Below, piece by piece: positions 8,640 to 17,116 of a stretch of DNA of 64,000 nucleotides. Source of the DNA: Mycolicibacterium flavescens. Its GTDB lineage: Bacteria > Actinomycetota > Actinomycetes > Mycobacteriales > Mycobacteriaceae. The DNA lies in assembly GCF_001722335.1 (NCBI RefSeq), contig NZ_MIHA01000018.1, forward strand, positions 62,001 through 126,000, in the 5' to 3' direction. Below the pieces are notes generated by a model. It saw only the letters and a program-made list of their open reading frames with translations, had not been told where the DNA came from and did no database searches. Numbering within the stretch: position 1 is the stretch's first letter; every line of letters begins with the position of its first letter. The position numbers were made by a program, and so were the translations under genes.

Positions 8640-11045
8640 ATGGAGCCGATCTGCGGCGGACTGAATGTGCTCGAACTCGGTGCGGGTAGTGCCGCGGCCG
8701 CCATCGCCGGCGTGGTGCTTGCCGACGCCGGTGCCCGGGTGCTGAAGATCGAGCCACCCGAGGGCGATCGGCTGCGCAGCGACAATCCGAGCGGATTCTT
8801 GGTCTGGAACCGCGGCAAGGAGAGCTTGGTGGCCGACCTGCGGACCCCCGAGGGGCAGCAGACGGTCCGCGATCTGGCGGCCAAGGCCGATGTCGTCATC
8901 GAGGGGTTCGCGCCGGGTACCACCTCGGCGTGGGGCATCGGAGCCGACGATCTGCGCGCTCTCAATCCGGCGCTGATCCATTGCAGCATCACGGGATTCG
9001 GTAAAACGGGTCCCTATTCGGCGTTGAAGGGCTACGACTCGTTGATCGCGGCGAAGGCGGGGCTGTGGGCGCGCGGAGCGTTCGGGCACCGCGAGGGGCC
9101 GATCATGTTCCCGGTCCCGTGGGCGAGTTTCGGCGCCGGTATGCAATCGGCGGCCGGGATTCTCGGGGCGCTGCTCGTCCGTGAGAGCACCGGGCGCGGA
9201 CAGGCCCTCGATTCGACGCTGTTCGCCGGCCTGGACCCGATCGACTACTTTGTGGCGACCGTCGTGCAGGTGATGGCCAAGCGCGGTGAGAAGCCCAGCG
9301 GCGACGCCCGCGCGGCGACATCGGCCAGCCGCTTCGGTGTGCTGCTGGTGACCAGGGACGGCCGATTCATCCAGACCTCCACGATGCTGCCGCACCAGGG
9401 CCGCGCATTGTGCGAGGTGGCCGGAATCGCCCACGTCCTCGACGACCCGAAGTTCAAGGGGCTGCCGACCTTCGCCAACGCCGACGACGCCCAGGAGTGG
9501 GAAGACCTCCTGCTGGAAGCCTTCCGCGCCAAGGATTTCGATCACTGGCTGCCGTTGCTGCAGGCCAGCCCCGACGTCGCGTTCGAGGTCGCGGTCACCA
9601 GCGAAGAGGGCATGAAGCACCCGCAGATCGCGCACAACGGTGACGTGGTGAGTGTGGAGGACCCTGTACTGGGCACCATCCGTCAGGTCGGTCCCGTCGG
9701 CCACTTCGAGAAGACGCCGATCGGTCCGCAACGCTCGGCGCCCGCACTCGGTGACAACGCGGGTCCGCTTGCCGTCCACGAGTTTCCCACCGGGGGCGGT
9801 GCGGCCCCGAAGCACCCGTTCGAAGGTGTCACGGTCGTCGAGTTCGGGTCCTTCTATGCGATGCCGTACGGCACCGCGATGCTGGCCGCGCTGGGCGCGC
9901 GAGTCATCAAGATCGAGGACGGCAACGGCGATCCGCACCGCAACTCGTTCGGTCCGGAGGTGGCCACCAACAAGACCACCGCGGCGAAGGAGAGCCTGTC
10001 GCTGAATCTGCGCACGCCCGAGGGCCGGGCCATCGCGCAGCAGGTCATCGCCAAGGCCGACGTGTTCGTCAACAGCTTCCGCACCGGCGTGGCCGAGAGG
10101 CTGGGCCTGGGGTACGAGGAGCTCTCCGCGCTCAATCCCCGGCTGCTGTATGTGCACGCCGCGGGTTACGGGACCGATGGGCCGTACGCCAAACGCGCCC
10201 TCTACGCGCAGGCCGCGCAGACTGTTGCGGGCAGCTTCGGCAGGCAGGTCGGCTACTGGGTGGATCCCGCGCAGAGCGAGGGTTTCTCGGTGATGGAGCT
10301 GCAGGCGGTGGTGCTTCCGCGACTGAACATGATGGTCGACGGCGACAGCAACGCCGCGCTCGCGGTGCTCGCGGCTCTGTCGCTGGGGATCTACCACCAG
10401 CGCCGCACCGGCACCGGGCAGTTCATGCGAACGTCGATGATCGGCGGCAACGCGTGGGCGTACGCCGACGACTTCTGCACATACGACGGCAAGCCGGCGA
10501 CCCCGCTGTGCGACAGCGAGTACTACGGGACCAGCGCGCTGGACCGGGTGTATCAGGCCGCCGAGGGCTGGGTGTGTCTGGCGGTGAAGACCGACGCGGA
10601 GTTCGCCACCCTGGTACGGACGTTCGGCTTGCCGGAACTGGAGACCGACGCGCGGTTCGCAACGGCGGAGGCGCGCAAGGCCAACAACGACGAACTGGAG
10701 ACGCTGCTCGCGGCGAAGTTCGCCGAACGCCCCGCCGGCGAATGGGAAAAGGAGTTGACGGCCGCGGGTGTCGGGTGCGTCGAGGCGAATCTCATGGGCC
10801 AGCCGATCTTCACGGTGTTCGACCCCGTGCTGCGCGAAACCGGGCTCACCGTGGCGTTCGACCACCCGGTATTCGGTGAAATGGTCCGTGCCGCGCCGCC
10901 GGTCACGTTCTCCGAGACGCCGGGGCGCGTCGCACCGCCGTGCCAGCGCGGCGAGCACAACCGGGCCATCCTTGCCGAGCTCGGCTACAGCGAAGCCGAC
11001 ATCGCCAAGTTCGAGGAGCTCAACGCCGTCGTTCCGCAAAGCTGA
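8640..11045 (+). CDS. Tandem-fused CaiB/BaiF (class III) CoA transferase
   Basis: At 801 residues this is twice the usual length (about 400). It contains two complete class III CoA-transferase domains in tandem. Domain 1 runs from about residue 1 to 380 (VLELGAG..., VLKIEPPEGD, 'GYDSLIAAKAG'). Domain 2 runs from about 390 to 800 (VVEFGSFYAMPYGTAMLAALGARVIKIEDG, then 'GYGTDGPYA'). Class III enzymes normally form interlocked dimers, so a fusion would make an internal heterodimer. It would move CoA between an acyl-CoA donor and a carboxylic acid substrate without ATP. A strong GAGGAG ribosome-binding site precedes the ATG, and site C lies upstream. Confidence 0.9.
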   Translation: MEPICGGLNVLELGAGSAAAAIAGVVLADAGARVLKIEPPEGDRLRSDNPSGFLVWNRGKESLVADLRTPEGQQTVRDLAAKADVVIEGFAPGTTSAWGIGADDLRALNPALIHCSITGFGKTGPYSALKGYDSLIAAKAGLWARGAFGHREGPIMFPVPWASFGAGMQSAAGILGALLVRESTGRGQALDSTLFAGLDPIDYFVATVVQVMAKRGEKPSGDARAATSASRFGVLLVTRDGRFIQTSTMLPHQGRALCEVAGIAHVLDDPKFKGLPTFANADDAQEWEDLLLEAFRAKDFDHWLPLLQASPDVAFEVAVTSEEGMKHPQIAHNGDVVSVEDPVLGTIRQVGPVGHFEKTPIGPQRSAPALGDNAGPLAVHEFPTGGGAAPKHPFEGVTVVEFGSFYAMPYGTAMLAALGARVIKIEDGNGDPHRNSFGPEVATNKTTAAKESLSLNLRTPEGRAIAQQVIAKADVFVNSFRTGVAERLGLGYEELSALNPRLLYVHAAGYGTDGPYAKRALYAQAAQTVAGSFGRQVGYWVDPAQSEGFSVMELQAVVLPRLNMMVDGDSNAALAVLAALSLGIYHQRRTGTGQFMRTSMIGGNAWAYADDFCTYDGKPATPLCDSEYYGTSALDRVYQAAEGWVCLAVKTDAEFATLVRTFGLPELETDARFATAEARKANNDELETLLAAKFAERPAGEWEKELTAAGVGCVEANLMGQPIFTVFDPVLRETGLTVAFDHPVFGEMVRAAPPVTFSETPGRVAPPCQRGEHNRAILAELGYSEADIAKFEELNAVVPQS

Positions 11046-11524
11046 TGCTGCCGCGGGAGCCGAGGTCGGCGCAGGAAGCGTGCGACGTCGTCGCGATCAC
11101 CCACCTCGCCGTCGCGTACGCCGAGGCGGTGTCGCGCGGCGAGATCGCCGAAGCCTGCCAGACCTACGCTGTGGACGGCGAACTGCACTCGCCGACAACC
11201 GAACCCGCAATAGGTCGGGCAGCGGTCACCGAGACCATCGAGCGGACCTGCGCGGATCTGGAGTTCGTGTTCCAGACCGTGCACCAGGGGATGGTCACCG
11301 TCGACGGCGACACCGCACGGGCGCGGTTCCCGATCACCGAGTGGGCGCGCCGCCGGTCCGACAGCCGGCCGATCCAATTCCTCGGCGTGTACGACGACGA
11401 ATGCGTGCGGACCGCGGACGGATGGCGCTTCGCGCGGCGGACACTGCTGCCGAAGACGATCGGCAAACCCGAGGGGTTGGCGGGCCGGGTCTTGCCGCTG
11501 AGCCCGCCTGCCGTCTGGACCTGA
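11045..11524 (+). CDS. SnoaL-like / NTF2-fold protein
   Basis: A 159-residue protein with the NTF2-like layout: N-terminal helix 'VAITHLAVAYAEAVSRGEIAEACQTYAVDGELHSP', a helix around residue 60, then beta strands ending 'GVYDDECVRTADGWRFARRTLLPK'. Members include small isomerases, dehydratases and hydrolases, as well as non-enzymes. The start ATG overlaps the CoA-transferase stop (TGATG), so it is coupled to it. The stop codon abuts the 62-bp palindromic element at 11525. Function unknown. Confidence 0.8.
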   Translation: MLPREPRSAQEACDVVAITHLAVAYAEAVSRGEIAEACQTYAVDGELHSPTTEPAIGRAAVTETIERTCADLEFVFQTVHQGMVTVDGDTARARFPITEWARRRSDSRPIQFLGVYDDECVRTADGWRFARRTLLPKTIGKPEGLAGRVLPLSPPAVWT

Positions 11525-11586
11525 CGCCCAACGTGAAGCGGTGGCGAGTTTCCGGCCGAAAACTCGCCACCACTTCACATTCGGCG
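11525..11586. repeat. 62-bp palindromic element, copy R1
   Basis: A near-perfect palindrome centred on GG|CC at 11555/11556. The inner 46 bp (11533-11578) start GTGAAG and end CTTCAC, with 21 of 23 base pairs matching. The outer arms are CGCCCA and TCGGCG. It abuts the stop codon of the SnoaL-like gene and ends 5 bp before the stop of the convergent P450, so it is likely a bidirectional terminator as well as a dispersed repeat. The same element recurs at 13469, 32714 and 33647. Confidence 0.8.
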
Positions 11587-11591
11587 CGCCG

Positions 11592-12797
11592 TCACCAACT
11601 CACCGGCAGCGTCTTGCGACCCCAGAAGTTGAACGGGTCGATGCGGGTACCGGAATTCTCGAGACGCAGGCCGGGGAACGCGTCGAGCAGGGCGGTCAGC
11701 GCGATGTTCGCCTCCAGCCGCGACAGCTGCGCGCCGGGGCACACGTGCGCGCCGCGACCGAACGCGATGTGCTTGCGCAATTGCTCCTGCGGCCGGTCCA
11801 GACGGAACTCGTCGGGACATTCGAACACCGCTGGATCACGGTTCGCCGCACCGTAATTCGCGTGGATCTTCGACTTCGCGGGGATCGGCACGCCGGCGAG
11901 CTCCACCTCGTGCAGGCTGGTCCGGAACATCCCGAGCACCGGCGCGTCGAACCGCAGGCTCTCTTCGATCGCGCGGTCGATGAGGCTGCGGTCGGCAACC
12001 AGTTCGGCCCAGCGGCCCGGATCCTCCAGCAACCGCCACACGACGTTGGTCAGTAGCGACGTTGTCGTCTCCGCCCCGGCCAGCAGCAGGTTCATCAGCG
12101 AATTGGAGATCTCGAAGTCGTTCAGCGGGCGACCGTCCTCGGTGCGGAACACCAGGAGCGTCGACATCAGGTCGTCGGGCACCACGGTGCCGAGGTGCTG
12201 CGGACCCGGCTCGTCGACCTTGGCCAATGCTTCGCGGCGCGGCGCCAACTGCTCGGCCCAGTAGTCGTCGAGTTCCGCGACGATGCGGCGGAATCCGCTG
12301 ATATCGGTGCTGTTCATCCCCTCGGTCATCAGCGGATCGGCAAGCGCCTGGAACCGTTTCGGGTCGCCGCTGACGCCGAGCAGCTTGATGAAGACCGCGA
12401 TGGGCAGCGGGCCGGCGAACAAATCCTGGAAGTCGCCCGGACCGTGCGCGCGCATGCCGTCGACCAGTTCGTCGACCTCAGCGGTGATCTCGGGGACCAG
12501 CGCCTCGATGTTGCGCGGGGTCAGGCCGGCCATCACGGCGCGGCGGAACTTGAGGTGTTCAGGTCCGTCGGTGTTGAATCCGACGCCCCGCTGGAACTGC
12601 GGGGAGATCCCGTAGCGCGCCGTCCAGTCGTCGCGGTTCATCACGATCTCCACCACGGCTTCGTAGGTGAACGCCGTGTAGAACGGTGGCTCGTGGCCCT
12701 CGAACCTGTGCACCGGGCAGGTCTCGCGCATCTGCGCGTAGGCGCTGAACGGGTCTTCGAGGACGTCGCGGCTGAACGGGTTGTAGTCCGGTGTCAT
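11592..12797 (-). CDS. Cytochrome P450
   Basis: A 401-residue P450. The I-helix motif is AGAETT, the ExxR motif is 'EESLRFDAP', and the heme loop FGRGAHVCPG gives the cysteine ligand at residue 353. It is only distantly related to the other two P450s here (CPGAQLSRLE rather than CLGSHLAR). It is transcribed divergently from a TetR gene across a 25-bp palindrome, the standard arrangement for a TetR-controlled P450. No redox partner gene is visible nearby. Confidence 0.95.
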   Translation of the reverse strand: MTPDYNPFSRDVLEDPFSAYAQMRETCPVHRFEGHEPPFYTAFTYEAVVEIVMNRDDWTARYGISPQFQRGVGFNTDGPEHLKFRRAVMAGLTPRNIEALVPEITAEVDELVDGMRAHGPGDFQDLFAGPLPIAVFIKLLGVSGDPKRFQALADPLMTEGMNSTDISGFRRIVAELDDYWAEQLAPRREALAKVDEPGPQHLGTVVPDDLMSTLLVFRTEDGRPLNDFEISNSLMNLLLAGAETTTSLLTNVVWRLLEDPGRWAELVADRSLIDRAIEESLRFDAPVLGMFRTSLHEVELAGVPIPAKSKIHANYGAANRDPAVFECPDEFRLDRPQEQLRKHIAFGRGAHVCPGAQLSRLEANIALTALLDAFPGLRLENSGTRIDPFNFWGRKTLPVSW

Positions 12798-12811
12798 CCG
12801 ACGCTCCTCAA

Positions 12812-12836
12812 TTAGGGGTCCACAATGGTCCCCTAA
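12812..12836. promoter_or_regulatory. 25-bp inverted repeat, probable TetR operator
   Basis: The left arm TTAGGGGTCCA (12812-12822) and right arm TGGTCCCCTAA (12826-12836) pair at 10 of 11 positions around CAA. It sits midway in the 86-bp space between the divergent P450 (start 12797) and TetR (start 12884) genes, so one bound repressor could block both promoters. Confidence 0.7.
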
Positions 12837-12883
12837 GTGTGAGTTCGGTTGGCACGGAAGTCAAGAGATGCCATGCTTCGGCG

Positions 12884-13468
12884 GTGACCGGTGAGAGCGC
12901 CAAGCGGCCAGGGCGTCCGCGCGACGAAGCGCTCACCGGGCGCATTCTCGACGCGGCCCGCGACGAACTCACGGCCGCCGGCGTCGACGGTTTCAGCATC
13001 CGGCAGGTGGCGCGCCGGGCCGGTGTGACCCGCAAGGCGGTCACCGCCCGATGGGCGGGCGCCGATGAGCTCCTGCACGACGCGATGGGTGCGATCGACG
13101 AGTTGGAGTTCGAACCCACCGGTGATCTCGAACGCGACCTCACCGAGCTGGGACGAAAGTTCATCGACGGGTTGGCTTCCGGAGCGCTGGACCTGCAGTT
13201 GCGGGTCACCGCCGACGCGCCCCAGCATCCCGAGGTCTACGAGGCCCTGCAGCAACACGTGCTGCTGCCGATGTCGCGCGCGCTGGTCGCGGCGTTCAAG
13301 TCCGCGCAGACATCAGGACAGGTGCGCGACGGTGACATCTCCTGGCTTGTCCGCGGTTTCGTCGGAGCGCTGCTGGCGCAGACCTTTCAGCTGCCCGGAC
13401 GCGTTGCGCCGTCGGAACAGGATCTGCGCGAACTGATCGTCGAAGTCAAGCGCTGGAGCCGCCCCTGA
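12884..13468 (+). CDS. TetR family transcriptional regulator
   Basis: A 194-residue TetR protein when started at the GTG at 12884. It begins with a basic KRPGRPRDEAL tail followed by the helix-turn-helix (ILDAARDELTAAGVDGFSIRQVARRAGVTRKAV), and then a ligand-binding domain similar to the TetR_C/AcrR type. The upstream in-frame start at 12791 would run the protein through the operator palindrome, so I reject it. It is divergent from the P450 at 11592-12797, which it probably represses along with itself. The palindromic repeat R2 abuts its stop. Confidence 0.88.
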   Translation: MTGESAKRPGRPRDEALTGRILDAARDELTAAGVDGFSIRQVARRAGVTRKAVTARWAGADELLHDAMGAIDELEFEPTGDLERDLTELGRKFIDGLASGALDLQLRVTADAPQHPEVYEALQQHVLLPMSRALVAAFKSAQTSGQVRDGDISWLVRGFVGALLAQTFQLPGRVAPSEQDLRELIVEVKRWSRP

Positions 13469-13530
13469 CCCCGAGCGTGAAACTGTGGCGAAATTTCGGC
13501 CGAAATCTCGCAACCAGTTCACAGTCGGCG
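13469..13530. repeat. 62-bp palindromic element, copy R2
   Basis: Its inner 46 bp span 13477-13522, from GTGAA to TTCAC, centred on GG|CC at 13499/13500 with 18 of 23 pairs matching. The outer arms are CCCCGA and TCGGCG. It starts at the first base after the TetR stop and ends one base before the stop codon of the convergent GMC gene, filling the whole intergenic space. Together with R1 it brackets the P450/TetR pair. Confidence 0.8.
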
Positions 13531-13531
13531 C

Positions 13532-15130
13532 TCAGGCGCCGGACAGGATCAGGTCCGCCGCGTGCCAGGCCATCGCCATCGCGGGCCCATTGAGGTTGCC
13601 CGAGACCATCGTCGGCATCACCGAACAGTCCATCACGCGCAGACCGTCCACGCCGCGGACCCGCAGCGACGGGTCCACGACGTCGTCGTCGGACGGCCCC
13701 ATCGCGCACGTGCCGACTGCGTGGTATCCGCAGTAGCCGTGATCCAGTGCGGCGTCGACGATTTCCTGCTCTGACTGCACCGCGGAACCGGGCCGGGTCT
13801 CGGCCACGATCAGGTCGGCGATCGGCGACTGCTCGAACAGATGCCGCATCGTCCGGAACAGCGCCGAGACGACCCTGCGGTCGTGGTCGCTGGTGAGGAA
13901 ATTCGGGTCGATGTCGAGCGGGGCATCGGGGTCGGCCGACGTGATCGTGACATGACCCTCGCTGTCGGGGCGCAGCACGTACCCGATCGCCTGCATGCCG
14001 GGTTCGCGTTCGAGTCCGAGTTCCTTGCCGGGCTCGAACGGCGCGGCCGAGAACGGCGCCATCAACAACTGCGCGTCCGGGCGATCCAGTTCAGGTGAGG
14101 TCTTGAAGAACCCGACGACGTCGTAGGCGCCGCCGGCCAGCGGCCCCTTGCGGGTGGCCAGGTACTGGATACCGGTCAGTGCCTGCTGGGCGGCCGTGGC
14201 GAGCTTCTTGTTGTAGCCGACGTTGCGGTTGAGTCGGTACTGCAGTGACACGCAGCGGTGTTCACGCATGCGTCTGCCGACGTTCGGGCTGTCCACCCGG
14301 ACCTCGATGCCGAGCCTGCGCAGCTCGCTGCCATCTCCGATTCCGGAGAGCTGCAACAGTTTCGGCGTCGCGATGCTGCCCAACGAGAGGATGGTCTCGC
14401 GACGCGCGGTGTACGTGGCGCGACCTTTGCCGGTCCTGGCCTGCACGCCCACGGCCTTGTCGCCCTCGAACACGATCCGCTCGACGGTGGTGTTGACCGC
14501 GATGGTCAGGTTCGGGCGGTTCTGCACGGGCCGCAGGAACGCGTGCGCGGCGCTGACCCGACGGCCGTTCTTGATGGTGCGCACCGCCGGGCCGATGCGC
14601 TGGTCGTCGGTGGCATTGAGGTCGTCGGTCACCGCCCAACCCAGGCCGCGGGCCGCGTCGACGAACTCGCGACTCACTTCGACCAGCGGACCGACGGATA
14701 CGTCGAGCGGCCCGCCGGCGCCGCGCGTCGCATCCGCACCCAGTGAATGGTTCTCGATCTTGCGGAAGATCGGCAGGATGGTGTCCCAGCCCCAACCGGG
14801 GTTCCCGAGTGACTCCATCGCGTCGTAATCGGCGCGACTGCCGCGGTTGTACACCATGCCGTTGACCGCGCTGGAGCCGCCGAGGGTCCGGCCGCGGACC
14901 CACTCCTCGACGTTGTTCGACGGGCCGATCGGCCGCACCGGGAAGTGCCAGGTGAGCTTGTCGTCGCCGAGGATCTTGCCGAACCCCTTGGGGATCCGTA
15001 TCAACGGGCTGCGGTCCTTGCCGCCGGACTCGATGAGCAGGACCGAAATCCGCGGATCCGCCGAGAGCCGGTTGGCCAGAACACAACCCGAGGATCCCGC
15101 CCCGACGATGATGTAATCGAAGTCGGACAT
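13532..15130 (-). CDS. GMC family FAD-dependent oxidoreductase
   Basis: A 532-residue glucose-methanol-choline family enzyme, likely an alcohol dehydrogenase or oxidase. The N-terminal FAD-binding motif is VGAGSSG (about residues 10-16). The GMC signature region is 'VRGRTLGGSSAVNGM' near residue 85. The C-terminal catalytic His is in 'GYHAVGTCAMG', with a second conserved Asn in 'GNLNGP'. It follows the thioesterase gene by one base and belongs to the ALDH-thioesterase-GMC operon. An alcohol-to-aldehyde step feeding the aldehyde dehydrogenase upstream is plausible. Confidence 0.93.
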   Translation of the reverse strand: MSDFDYIIVGAGSSGCVLANRLSADPRISVLLIESGGKDRSPLIRIPKGFGKILGDDKLTWHFPVRPIGPSNNVEEWVRGRTLGGSSAVNGMVYNRGSRADYDAMESLGNPGWGWDTILPIFRKIENHSLGADATRGAGGPLDVSVGPLVEVSREFVDAARGLGWAVTDDLNATDDQRIGPAVRTIKNGRRVSAAHAFLRPVQNRPNLTIAVNTTVERIVFEGDKAVGVQARTGKGRATYTARRETILSLGSIATPKLLQLSGIGDGSELRRLGIEVRVDSPNVGRRMREHRCVSLQYRLNRNVGYNKKLATAAQQALTGIQYLATRKGPLAGGAYDVVGFFKTSPELDRPDAQLLMAPFSAAPFEPGKELGLEREPGMQAIGYVLRPDSEGHVTITSADPDAPLDIDPNFLTSDHDRRVVSALFRTMRHLFEQSPIADLIVAETRPGSAVQSEQEIVDAALDHGYCGYHAVGTCAMGPSDDDVVDPSLRVRGVDGLRVMDCSVMPTMVSGNLNGPAMAMAWHAADLILSGA

Positions 15131-15131
15131 A

Positions 15132-15554
15132 TCAAGCTCCCTTCGCGACAGTGTGGTTCAGCGCGGCGAGTTCGGACTCGGTCCACGGACGCGAACTCGA
15201 ACTGTCCCCGGTCAGCACAACCTGGACGGTGCGCACGGTCGCGCAGCGGCCACGGGCGGTGCTCATCTCGTTGATCGTGGTCAGCGACGAGGTGCCGACG
15301 CGCTCGAGCGACGACGCCACCTCGACGACGTCAGTCTCGAACACCGGTGCGTGGTAATCAACCGCGTTGTGCACAACGACGATCGACCGCCACGCATCCG
15401 GTAGCAGCGCGCGCAGATACCGGGCGCGCGCTTCCTCGGCGTACACCAGAAACGTGCTGTTGGTGACGTGGCCCAGCGGATCCAGGTCCGTCCAGCGCGG
15501 TTCGATCCGCAGTACCGCGCCGGGCGCGGGGTCGCCGCCGTTGGTTTCGCTCAA
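15132..15554 (-). CDS. Acyl-CoA thioesterase (4HBT hotdog family)
   Basis: A 140-residue single-hotdog protein. The signature 'RWTDLDPLGHVTNSTFLVYAEEARARYL' carries the Asp and the glycine-rich turn of 4-hydroxybenzoyl-CoA thioesterase-like enzymes. I chose the TTG at 15554 because it lies two bases after the ALDH stop, has a GAGG-type ribosome site, and no ATG or GTG gives a full domain. The longer frame up to 15650 runs antiparallel inside the ALDH coding sequence and is not credible. It is coupled to ALDH upstream and GMC downstream. Confidence 0.82.
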   Translation of the reverse strand: MSETNGGDPAPGAVLRIEPRWTDLDPLGHVTNSTFLVYAEEARARYLRALLPDAWRSIVVVHNAVDYHAPVFETDVVEVASSLERVGTSSLTTINEMSTARGRCATVRTVQVVLTGDSSSSRPWTESELAALNHTVAKGA

Positions 15555-15556
15555 CC

Positions 15557-17023
15557 TCAAACCTTGGCCGGGCTGGCGATCGACTTGGTCCGCAGGTATT
15601 CGCGGAATCCCGCGACACCGTGCTCGACACCGTCGCCGCTGATGCCCCACCCGCTGAACGGCGCGTCGGGGGACAGGTAGAACGAGTTGTTGATGTTCAC
15701 CGTGCCCGCCCGCAACTTGTGCGCGACCCGCCAGGCGCGCTCCTCGTCGCGGGACTGCACGTACGCCGACAGGCCGTAGCGGGAGTTGTTGGCCACGCGC
15801 ACCGCTTCGTCGTCGTCGCCGTCGTACTTGACCACGGTGAGCACCGGACCGAATACCTCGTACTGCGCGATCTCGGCGTTTTCGTCGACATCGGCGACGA
15901 CCGTCGGCTCGTACCAGAATCCCTTGCCCCGGTCACCGCGCTTACCACCGCACAGCACCCGCGCGCCGGCGTCGCGGGCACGGTCGACCAGACCTTCGAC
16001 CCGCTCGAGCTGCTCCTGGCGGATGATCGGGCCGACCAGGTTGCCCGGATCGGTGGGATCGCCCCACGGAAGGTTGCCGACGATCATCTCGAGCCGCTGC
16101 AGCACCTCGTCATAGATGTCGGCATGCACCACCATCCGGGTCGCCAGCGCGCAACCCTGCCCACTGCTCGACATGCACATCGCCACCCCGATGCCCGGTG
16201 CCATGTCGAGGTCGGCGTCAGGCAGCAGGACGTTGGCGGACTTGCCGCCCAACTCCAGCACGACGTGCCGGATCCCGTTGGCGGCGCGCTCGGCGATGCG
16301 CTGACCGACCCCGGGCGAGCCGGTGAAGTGGTACAGGTCGATGCGCGGGTCGGCGGTCATCGCATCACCTGCGATCGCCTTGTCCTCGGAGCTGATCGTG
16401 TTGATCACGCCGGCGGGGATGTCAGTGTGGTTCGCGGCGATCTGCGCCAACCGGGCGGCGGTCAGCGGGGTGTCCGGTGCGCTCTTGAGCACGACGGTGT
16501 TGCCGGTCGCCAGGGCGTGGTGGACCTTCCAGATCGCGGTCATGAACGGTGCGTTCCACGGGGTGATCGCCCCGACCACGCCGTAGGGCTCGTAGCGGAT
16601 CCGGCGGTTGCTGGTGAATCCGAGCATCTCGTAGGGAGGCAGATCCTCTTCCCACTGGAACGAGGTGATCAGGTCGTTGAAGAAGTCCATCCCGTCGACC
16701 ATGACGTCGACGTGGCTGTTGATGACCGACGTGCAGACCCCGGCCTCGGCGGTTACCAGCGCGCGGACGTCTTCGATTTCTTTGCGCAGGCCGTCCTGCA
16801 ACTGCTCAAGGCAGCGCCGGCGGAATTCGCGGCTGGTGCCCCAATCGGTCTCGTCTGCGGTCCGGCGTGCGGCGGCGATCGCGTCGGCGACGTCTTCCAC
16901 GCCGGCGTCGGCGGCGGTGGCCACCACCGACTCGTCGGCGGGGTTGAACACGTCGTACCGGCGACCGGACTTCGCTTCCCGGAACTCGCCGTCGATGAAC
17001 AGCCGGCCCTCATGTTCGGTCAT
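15557..17023 (-). CDS. Aldehyde dehydrogenase
   Basis: A 488-residue NAD(P)-dependent aldehyde dehydrogenase. It has the cofactor-proximal Asn in 'TPWNAPF', the general base Glu in 'VVLELGGKSANV' and the catalytic Cys in 'SSGQGCALATR'. The ATG at 17023 has a GGCGGAG ribosome-binding site; the longer open frame to 17614 crosses the divergent promoter and is rejected. It heads a minus-strand operon with a thioesterase and a GMC enzyme, consistent with alcohol to aldehyde to acid oxidation. Its promoter region holds site D. Confidence 0.95.
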   Translation of the reverse strand: MTEHEGRLFIDGEFREAKSGRRYDVFNPADESVVATAADAGVEDVADAIAAARRTADETDWGTSREFRRRCLEQLQDGLRKEIEDVRALVTAEAGVCTSVINSHVDVMVDGMDFFNDLITSFQWEEDLPPYEMLGFTSNRRIRYEPYGVVGAITPWNAPFMTAIWKVHHALATGNTVVLKSAPDTPLTAARLAQIAANHTDIPAGVINTISSEDKAIAGDAMTADPRIDLYHFTGSPGVGQRIAERAANGIRHVVLELGGKSANVLLPDADLDMAPGIGVAMCMSSSGQGCALATRMVVHADIYDEVLQRLEMIVGNLPWGDPTDPGNLVGPIIRQEQLERVEGLVDRARDAGARVLCGGKRGDRGKGFWYEPTVVADVDENAEIAQYEVFGPVLTVVKYDGDDDEAVRVANNSRYGLSAYVQSRDEERAWRVAHKLRAGTVNINNSFYLSPDAPFSGWGISGDGVEHGVAGFREYLRTKSIASPAKV

Positions 17024-17070
17024 TGCTCCGCCTCTCCGTCCGGTTTCGCCCGGAAACGACCCGGGCAACC

Positions 17071-17081
17071 TTACGCTGTAA
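17071..17081. promoter_or_regulatory. TTACRNTGTAA operator-like palindrome, site D
   Basis: TTACGCTGTAA lies in the 93-bp divergent region between the aldehyde dehydrogenase (start 17023) and PaaI thioesterase (start 17117). It could control both directions. Confidence 0.6.
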
Positions 17082-17116
17082 TGTGATCCCTGGCACCGTA
17101 ACACTTGGGAGTGAGC

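Noticed and set aside
8445..11039. 864-residue open frame on the minus strand
   Set aside because: It is the antisense shadow of the tandem CoA transferase in GC-rich DNA. It shows Arg/Gly/Val/His-rich composition and no family motifs.
12791..12883. Upstream start for the TetR regulator
   Set aside because: It would translate the operator palindrome and overlap the P450 start. The GTG at 12884 begins a typical TetR N-terminus.
17091..17104. CCGTAACAC as a second palindrome half-site near site D
   Set aside because: Only one half matches and there is no partner at the right spacing.
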